From contig NZ_PGEN01000001.1 in the NCBI RefSeq assembly GCF_002797435.1, positions 372,001 to 436,000 on the forward strand: DNA of 64,000 bases. Reading direction: 5' to 3'. The number at the start of each line of letters is the position of its first letter. Position 1 is the first letter of the stretch. The translations under genes were made by a program, and so were the position numbers. Below are positions 59,540 to 64,000 of this stretch, one piece after another. The notes below the pieces were generated by a model. It was given only the letters and a program-made list of their open reading frames with translations, was not told the origin of the DNA and did no database searches. The DNA is from Sphingomonas koreensis (lineage in GTDB: Bacteria > Pseudomonadota > Alphaproteobacteria > Sphingomonadales > Sphingomonadaceae).

Positions 59540-61660
59540 ATGATCACGCCACGACGACTGAATGCCCATATTCTCAATCCTGCGGGCCTTGCGGCCCTGG
59601 CCGCGACCGCGCTGCTCGCGGGACCCGCATTGGCTCAGCAGGCGGAAGTCGCGGATAACGGGCTCGAAGAGATTGTCGTGACCGCGGAAAAGCGCGAGGA
59701 GAATCTCCAGAACGTGCCCATCGCGGTCACCGCGATGACCGGCGACACGCTGACCGCAACCGGCATCTCCAATGTCGAGGACCTGCAATTTTTCGTACCG
59801 GGCGTCTCGATCACCAATGATTCGATGGCGATCATCAACATCCGCGGGATCGGCACCTCGGCTTTCGGGGTTGCAACCGATCCGAGCACCACGGTTCATT
59901 ACGACGGGGTCTATATCGCCCGTCCGACGACGAGCTACCAGGATATGTTCGACGTCGAGCGCATCGAAGTGCTGCGCGGGCCGCAGGGTGTGCTGTTTGG
60001 ACGCAACTCGGCGGGCGGCACGCTCAACATCATCTCGAAAATGCCCAGCCGGGACCTGACCGGCACGCTCGGCGTCACGATCGGCAATTACGACAAGCGC
60101 ACGTTCAGCGGTACGGTTTCGGGTCCGCTCAGCGAAAGCACCGCGGCGCGGCTGACCTTGGTCAAGAATGATCGGGCAGGCATTTACCGCGATGTCGTCA
60201 CAGGCCGCCGCTATCAGAACGAGGACAATCTCGCTGGCCGGCTCACGGTCGCGATCGAGCCGACCGACAACCTCGAGATCGTGCTGCGCGCCGACGGCAG
60301 CAAGGACCGCGAGACCGGCTATCCCGCGATCCGAGGTTCCTATCCACCGGCCTTCGTCCAGGCCGGCGCCACCATCCCTGCCGGGCGCGATGAAGTCGCG
60401 TTCGACGCGGTGCCGCGTTACGACGTCGATGCCTGGGGCGTGTCGTCGACCATCAACTATGATGCGGGCCCGGTCGCGCTTAAGTCGATCACCGCGTACC
60501 GCTCGAGCAAGGTCGCCCAAATACTCGACGTCGATGCGACCGACCTGTTCCTGCGCAAGATCGAGTTCTTCGAAAGATCGAAAACCTTCACGCAAGAGCT
60601 TCAGTTACTGAGCGATAATGACAGCGCGCTGCGCTGGATCTTGGGCGCTTTCTATCTCAATGAAAGAGGCAGTGACGAAATCCGCATTCTCGAGCCGGGC
60701 CGCGCGCTCGCGATCCCCGAGAGCAACACCACGAACGCTTTCGCGCTGTTCGGACAGGCGACTTACGAAATCGCCGCGCGCACCAGGCTGACCGCCGGGC
60801 TTCGCTACAGCTACGAGAAGAAGGACTTCGCTTATCGCGTGCTGCTCAACGGGGTTCAGGCGGATGCGGGCCAACCGTCCCAGTCCTGGACCGCGTGGAC
60901 GCCCAAGGTCGGGATCGACTACGATCTGACCGAGGATATCATGGCCTACGCCTCGGCTACGCGGGGCTTCAAGTCGGGCGGCTTCCAGCTCGGCGACGGG
61001 AAGCCGTTTCTGCCCGAATATCTGTGGAGCTACGAGATCGGCCTCAAATCGACACTGTTCGACCGCCGCGTCAGGGCCAATCTCTCGGCCTTCTACTATA
61101 ACTACAATAATCTGCAGGTGGTGCAGTATATCAACGGCGTTGCGAGCACGACCAATGCGGGCAAGGCGACGATCAAGGGCCTCGAACTCGAGGTCATGGC
61201 GAAGCCGACCGAGCGCGTCTCGCTCACCTCGACGCTTGCTTGGCTCGACGCGCGCTACGATGTCTATTTCGACCAGGGCACCAGCCTCACCGGCAACCGG
61301 CTGCCCAACGCGCCCAAATGGAACATCACGTTTGGCGGCGAATATTCACTGCCGCTCGGCACCGTCGGCGATCTCGTGCTGCGCGCCGATCTCGCCTGGC
61401 GCGATACCGCCTTCTTCAAGCCCAACAACGATCCGCTCTATGCGGGCGGGAACACGATGCTGGTCAACGGCCGCATCGCGTGGCAGCCCGATGGCAAGCA
61501 ATGGGAAGTCGCCTTGTATGGCCGCAACCTCACCAATGAGCGGTATGCGAGCTACAAGGCGGTCGGCACCGACGCGACGGGCGTCTCGAACCCGAGCCTG
61601 CCCCTCACGGTCTATGGCGAGCCCCGCCAGTACGGCGTGCAGCTTCGCTATTTCTTCTGA
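59540..61660 (+). CDS. TonB-dependent receptor
   Basis: A 706-residue outer-membrane receptor with a signal peptide (ending ALAQ), a TonB-box-like EEIVVTAEKREENLQNVPIAVTAM, a plug (INIRGIGTSAFGVATDPSTTVHYDGVYIARP, ERIEVLRGPQGVLFGRNSAGGTLNIIS) and a barrel ending in RYFF. There is no STN domain, unlike the lasso-locus receptor. It is divergent from the CnrYXH-like operon and upstream of copC/copD, so metal-complex uptake or sensing is possible; the ligand is unknown. Confidence 0.9.
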   Translation: MITPRRLNAHILNPAGLAALAATALLAGPALAQQAEVADNGLEEIVVTAEKREENLQNVPIAVTAMTGDTLTATGISNVEDLQFFVPGVSITNDSMAIINIRGIGTSAFGVATDPSTTVHYDGVYIARPTTSYQDMFDVERIEVLRGPQGVLFGRNSAGGTLNIISKMPSRDLTGTLGVTIGNYDKRTFSGTVSGPLSESTAARLTLVKNDRAGIYRDVVTGRRYQNEDNLAGRLTVAIEPTDNLEIVLRADGSKDRETGYPAIRGSYPPAFVQAGATIPAGRDEVAFDAVPRYDVDAWGVSSTINYDAGPVALKSITAYRSSKVAQILDVDATDLFLRKIEFFERSKTFTQELQLLSDNDSALRWILGAFYLNERGSDEIRILEPGRALAIPESNTTNAFALFGQATYEIAARTRLTAGLRYSYEKKDFAYRVLLNGVQADAGQPSQSWTAWTPKVGIDYDLTEDIMAYASATRGFKSGGFQLGDGKPFLPEYLWSYEIGLKSTLFDRRVRANLSAFYYNYNNLQVVQYINGVASTTNAGKATIKGLELEVMAKPTERVSLTSTLAWLDARYDVYFDQGTSLTGNRLPNAPKWNITFGGEYSLPLGTVGDLVLRADLAWRDTAFFKPNNDPLYAGGNTMLVNGRIAWQPDGKQWEVALYGRNLTNERYASYKAVGTDATGVSNPSLPLTVYGEPRQYGVQLRYFF

Positions 61661-61803
61661 TGCTTCCGACAGCCTTCCGGGCGAGGACATGATCCTCTTC
61701 CGAAGGGCTGTCATCCATGGAGAAGTCCGGCAAGTGGCGTGCGGTCCGCCGCTTGCCGGGCCGCCATCCGCCGTGACCGGTCACGGCGTCCTGTTGGGCG
61801 GGT

Positions 61804-62277
61804 TCAGGGTCTGGGCTTGCGGGAGGAGCTGTGCATCGAGAGGATCTGCCAGCCATTTCCGACCCGCTTCAACACGCTGGTGGTCACGCCCTGTCGTTCG
61901 ATGGCCTGGCCGGTCTTGGGTTCGACGCGAAAACTATAGCTTTCATTCGCCAGCGCGAGCGTCCCCTCCACGCGGACATCGACCGTGTAGCCTGAAAATT
62001 TGAAGGACCGGAACTCGGCAAGTTCAGGGCCCAGATGATGCGCGAGATAATTGGCGAAGCTGCCTTCACGCTTGCCGTTCTCGACGACCTGGGAATCGGG
62101 TGCGAACAACCCTTCGGTCTTCTTGCCGTCGAGTGTCTCGATCGCGGTCTTGTAGCGCGCGAGCACGGCCTCGACCGCCGCCTTGTCGCCCGTGCGCGCG
62201 GGGGTTTCCCCAGCCCAGGCGGGCGCCGCCAGAAGGCCCAGGCAGAGCGCCAGCGCGGTTGTCGGTTTCAACATCAT
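61804..62277 (-). CDS. Secreted NTF2-like (DUF4440-type) protein
   Basis: A 157-residue protein with a signal peptide (MMLKPTTALALCLGLLAAPAWA) and an NTF2-like domain (AAVEAVLARYKTAIETLDGKKTEGLFAPDSQVVENGKREGS; RQGVTTSVLKRVGNGWQILSMHSSSRKP). AGGAG precedes the ATG. It is convergent with the TonB receptor and follows the second CnrY-like gene. Confidence 0.8.
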   Translation of the reverse strand: MMLKPTTALALCLGLLAAPAWAGETPARTGDKAAVEAVLARYKTAIETLDGKKTEGLFAPDSQVVENGKREGSFANYLAHHLGPELAEFRSFKFSGYTVDVRVEGTLALANESYSFRVEPKTGQAIERQGVTTSVLKRVGNGWQILSMHSSSRKPRP

Positions 62278-62414
62278 TCTCTCCTTGCAGTGAACGTAGA
62301 TTTCCGAGCGGGAGCGCGCGCCGACCCGAGGTTCCGTCTGGCGACAAAGGCGCACACGTGCGCCGGTGAAGTGCAGGGCAGCGATCGCCGCAGCCCCGTG
62401 CCGCGAGGGTTTCC

Positions 62415-62702
62415 TCACGCGGCGATGGTGCCGACAAGCGGGGCGAATTCAGCACCGACAAGCGGGAACAAAGCCGCCCGCTGATCGGAGGCCCCGGGCA
62501 TGCCGTCCGCCATGACGCCGATTGCGAGCGCTCCCGCAACAATTGCCAGATTCGCCGTGAAAGACCCGTGATCGCCACGCGAACCTGCCGCATGGATCAT
62601 CGCGAGCCATTCGCTCTCGCGCGCCGCCAGCCGCGGGTCGACCGGTACTGACGCAAGGCGCCTCATGAGATCGTCGAGATCGTCGAGATCGGTTTTCATC
62701 AT
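62415..62702 (-). CDS. Second CnrY-like small membrane protein
   Basis: A 95-residue protein, MMKTDLDDLDDLMRRLASVP, then VDPRLAARESEWLAMIHAAG and one membrane helix (NLAIVAGALAIGVMAD). The layout and the DPRLA..ESEW motif match the CnrY-like protein at 58931-59227. No CnrX or sigma gene accompanies it here. Confidence 0.65.
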   Translation of the reverse strand: MMKTDLDDLDDLMRRLASVPVDPRLAARESEWLAMIHAAGSRGDHGSFTANLAIVAGALAIGVMADGMPGASDQRAALFPLVGAEFAPLVGTIAA

Positions 62703-62830
62703 TTCGGGTGTCCCGCCACCAAATACGCAGTGGCGCGCCTCCCCCCTCGGTAAGCGACCAATTTCAGGCCTTGCGAGGGGATGCTCCCGACCGTGCGTTT
62801 CAGAAGGACAGACCCGTTTTGGAGTATTGC

Positions 62831-63217
62831 ATGTTCCGGATTTTTACCCTGCCCGCAGTCGCTGCGGTGACGCTCGCATTCGCCCCCGTCGCGGCGCAGG
62901 CGCATCCCAAGCTGGTGTCGTCAACGCCCGCGGCCAATGCGGTGGTCGCGGCATCGAGCCGGGTTGAACTCCGGTTCAGCGAGCCCCTGATCGCGAAACT
63001 CTCGGGTGCTGAAATCGTCATGACCCGCATGCCGGGAATGGCGACCATGAAGCCGATGGCGGTTTCGGGCCTGGCCGCACAGGTCGGTCCGGACGGCAAG
63101 ACGCTGGTCGTCACCTCCATGACCCCTTTGGGCGCCGGCACCTACAAGCTGAGCTGGCATGTGGTGTCGGCGGACACGCATCGCATCCAGGGCGCTTTCG
63201 AATTCACGGTGCGCTAG
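62831..63217 (+). CDS. copC: CopC periplasmic copper-binding protein
   Basis: A 128-residue protein with a signal peptide ending AQA; the mature protein starts HPKLVSSTPAANAVV, giving the N-terminal His ligand of CopC. It ends with KLSWHVVSADTHRIQGAFEFTVR, which contains the conserved D-x-H pair. A methionine-rich loop (VMTRMPGMATMKPMAV) is also present. GGAG lies before the ATG. It is followed 3 bp later by copD. Confidence 0.92.
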   Translation: MFRIFTLPAVAAVTLAFAPVAAQAHPKLVSSTPAANAVVAASSRVELRFSEPLIAKLSGAEIVMTRMPGMATMKPMAVSGLAAQVGPDGKTLVVTSMTPLGAGTYKLSWHVVSADTHRIQGAFEFTVR

Positions 63218-63220
63218 ACC

Positions 63221-64000
63221 GTGTCCGATTGGCTCGCGATGGGCGTCAGGTTTGCGCAATATGCGGATCTGACGCTCCTTTTTGGCATGGCACTGTTCGG
63301 TGTCCTGTCATCGCCTGAACAGCGTCAATTCCTGCCGGCACGGACGATCGCGCTTGCAGCGGCGCTCGCCGGGCTTGCACTGACAATGCTGGGCACGCTC
63401 GTGGTCGCAGCGGGCATGGCGGGTGTCACGCCGGGCAATGTCGATGCCGAAACGCTTTCGCTCGTCCTGTTCGAGACGCCGACGGGCGCCGCGGCGCTGG
63501 TGCGCGGCGGCGCGCTCGGGATTGCGTTGGGCGTCGCGCTGCTATGGCGTCGTCAGGACCGGAACTGGTATCTGGCAACCGCGCTCGTCTCGGGCGTGGC
63601 GCTCGCCACGCTCGCCTGGACTGGCCATGCCGCCGTGTCCGAGGGGCTTACGGGCGTCATTCACCGCGCATCGGATATCGTCCACCTTCTCGCCGCATCG
63701 GCATGGCTGGGGCGCTTGCCGGCCTGTTCCTGCTGCTGCTAGCGCCGGCGGACGCAATGGGTATCGACAGGCTCGACGGGGCACGGCGCGCGCTGGATGC
63801 CTTTTCGGTCACCGGCTCGGTGATCGTCGGGCTGATCGTCGTCACCGGGCTTGCCAACAGCGTGCTCATCCTGGGCTTCGATAATCTCGCGGCGCTGTTC
63901 ACGAGCCTCTGGGGACAACTCCTTCTCGTGAAGATTCTGCTCTTTGGAATCATGTTGGGTTTCGCGGCCGCCAACCGCTACCGGTTCGTGCCCGGACTGG
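63221..64000 (+). pseudogene. copD: CopD copper-resistance membrane protein, frameshifted, partial
   Basis: The frame from GTG 63221 encodes helices of CopD as far as HLLAASAWLG and then fails, stopping at 63742. The reading continues in another frame as ALAGLFLLLLAPADAMGID and GQLLLVKILLFGIMLGFAAANRYRF, to the window edge. A single G missing in the run at 63709-63712 explains this. It could be a true mutation or an assembly error in a homopolymer. CopD normally imports copper with CopC. Confidence 0.82.

Noticed and set aside
1..64000. CRISPR arrays, rRNA and tRNA genes
   Set aside because: No regularly spaced repeats and no recognisable tRNA or rRNA sequence were seen on reading; a covariance-model search would be needed to exclude tRNAs fully.

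Overview
The window is GC-rich DNA, and its gene families (RlxS/TraG/Trb transfer genes, DUF736, DUF2285, DUF2958, ParB, NodT-type outer-membrane factors, large TonB-dependent receptors, a GTTC-N7-GTTC LexA box) point to an alphaproteobacterium, most likely a sphingomonad. It reads as part of an integrative conjugative element or related plasmid that carries two cargo blocks. No rRNA, tRNA, integrase or CRISPR array was seen.

Layout. (1) 1-5476, minus strand: transfer operon traG-copG-trbB-trbC-trbD-trbE, with trbE running off the left edge. (2) 5477-9930: a foreign patch with an orphan receiver protein, a small protein and a lipoprotein gene cut by a complete IS21-family element (7372-9930). 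The same element also ends the relaxase gene, of which only the first ~109 codons remain (9931-10256). (3) 10257-12809: lytic transglycosylase, TraF-type S26 peptidase and an RdfS-like excisionase, with a perfect alphaproteobacterial SOS box upstream. (4) 12910-18960: accessory genes and debris (MNT-HEPN protein, DUF736, nuclease, ArsR/SRPBCC pair). (5) 18964-23785: ParB-like protein, DUF2958, ArdC-like protein and a two-frame DUF2285 gene that looks like FseA, including a UUU-C site suited to +1 slippage.

(6) 23861-35589: a LuxR C-terminal fragment, an intact AHL synthase, a phytanoyl-CoA dioxygenase-like gene and a GntR regulator lead directly into a lasso-peptide cluster. The cluster has a 38-residue precursor, a fused B protein and the C cyclase, followed convergently by a lasso isopeptidase, an STN-type TonB receptor, FecR and an ECF sigma factor. 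The predicted core is a 21-residue peptide with a Gly1-Glu8 ring. (7) 36017-54010: a copper/metal resistance island with four CueR-type promoters, each with a 19-bp spacer, in front of copA-cueR, glutaredoxin-reductase-MFS, an HMA chaperone set and an RND efflux operon, plus a CsoR gene with a CsoR-type operator.

(8) 54283-57731: small proteins, a methyltransferase fragment, an SRPBCC gene and a second copy of the DUF2285-luxR-luxI module. Here luxR is intact while luxI and DUF2285 are wrecked, the mirror image of the first copy. (9) 57921-64000: a CnrY-X-H-like signalling operon, a TonB receptor, an orphan second CnrY-like protein, copC and a frameshifted copD.

Working model (inference). 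By analogy with the Mesorhizobium symbiosis island ICEMlSymR7A, LuxR/AHL would activate the DUF2285 protein, which would activate the rdfS-traF operon for excision and transfer. Here the same AHL synthase gene sits directly upstream of the lasso genes, so the peptide may share the quorum signal. Loss of most of the relaxase suggests that self-transfer is now crippled.
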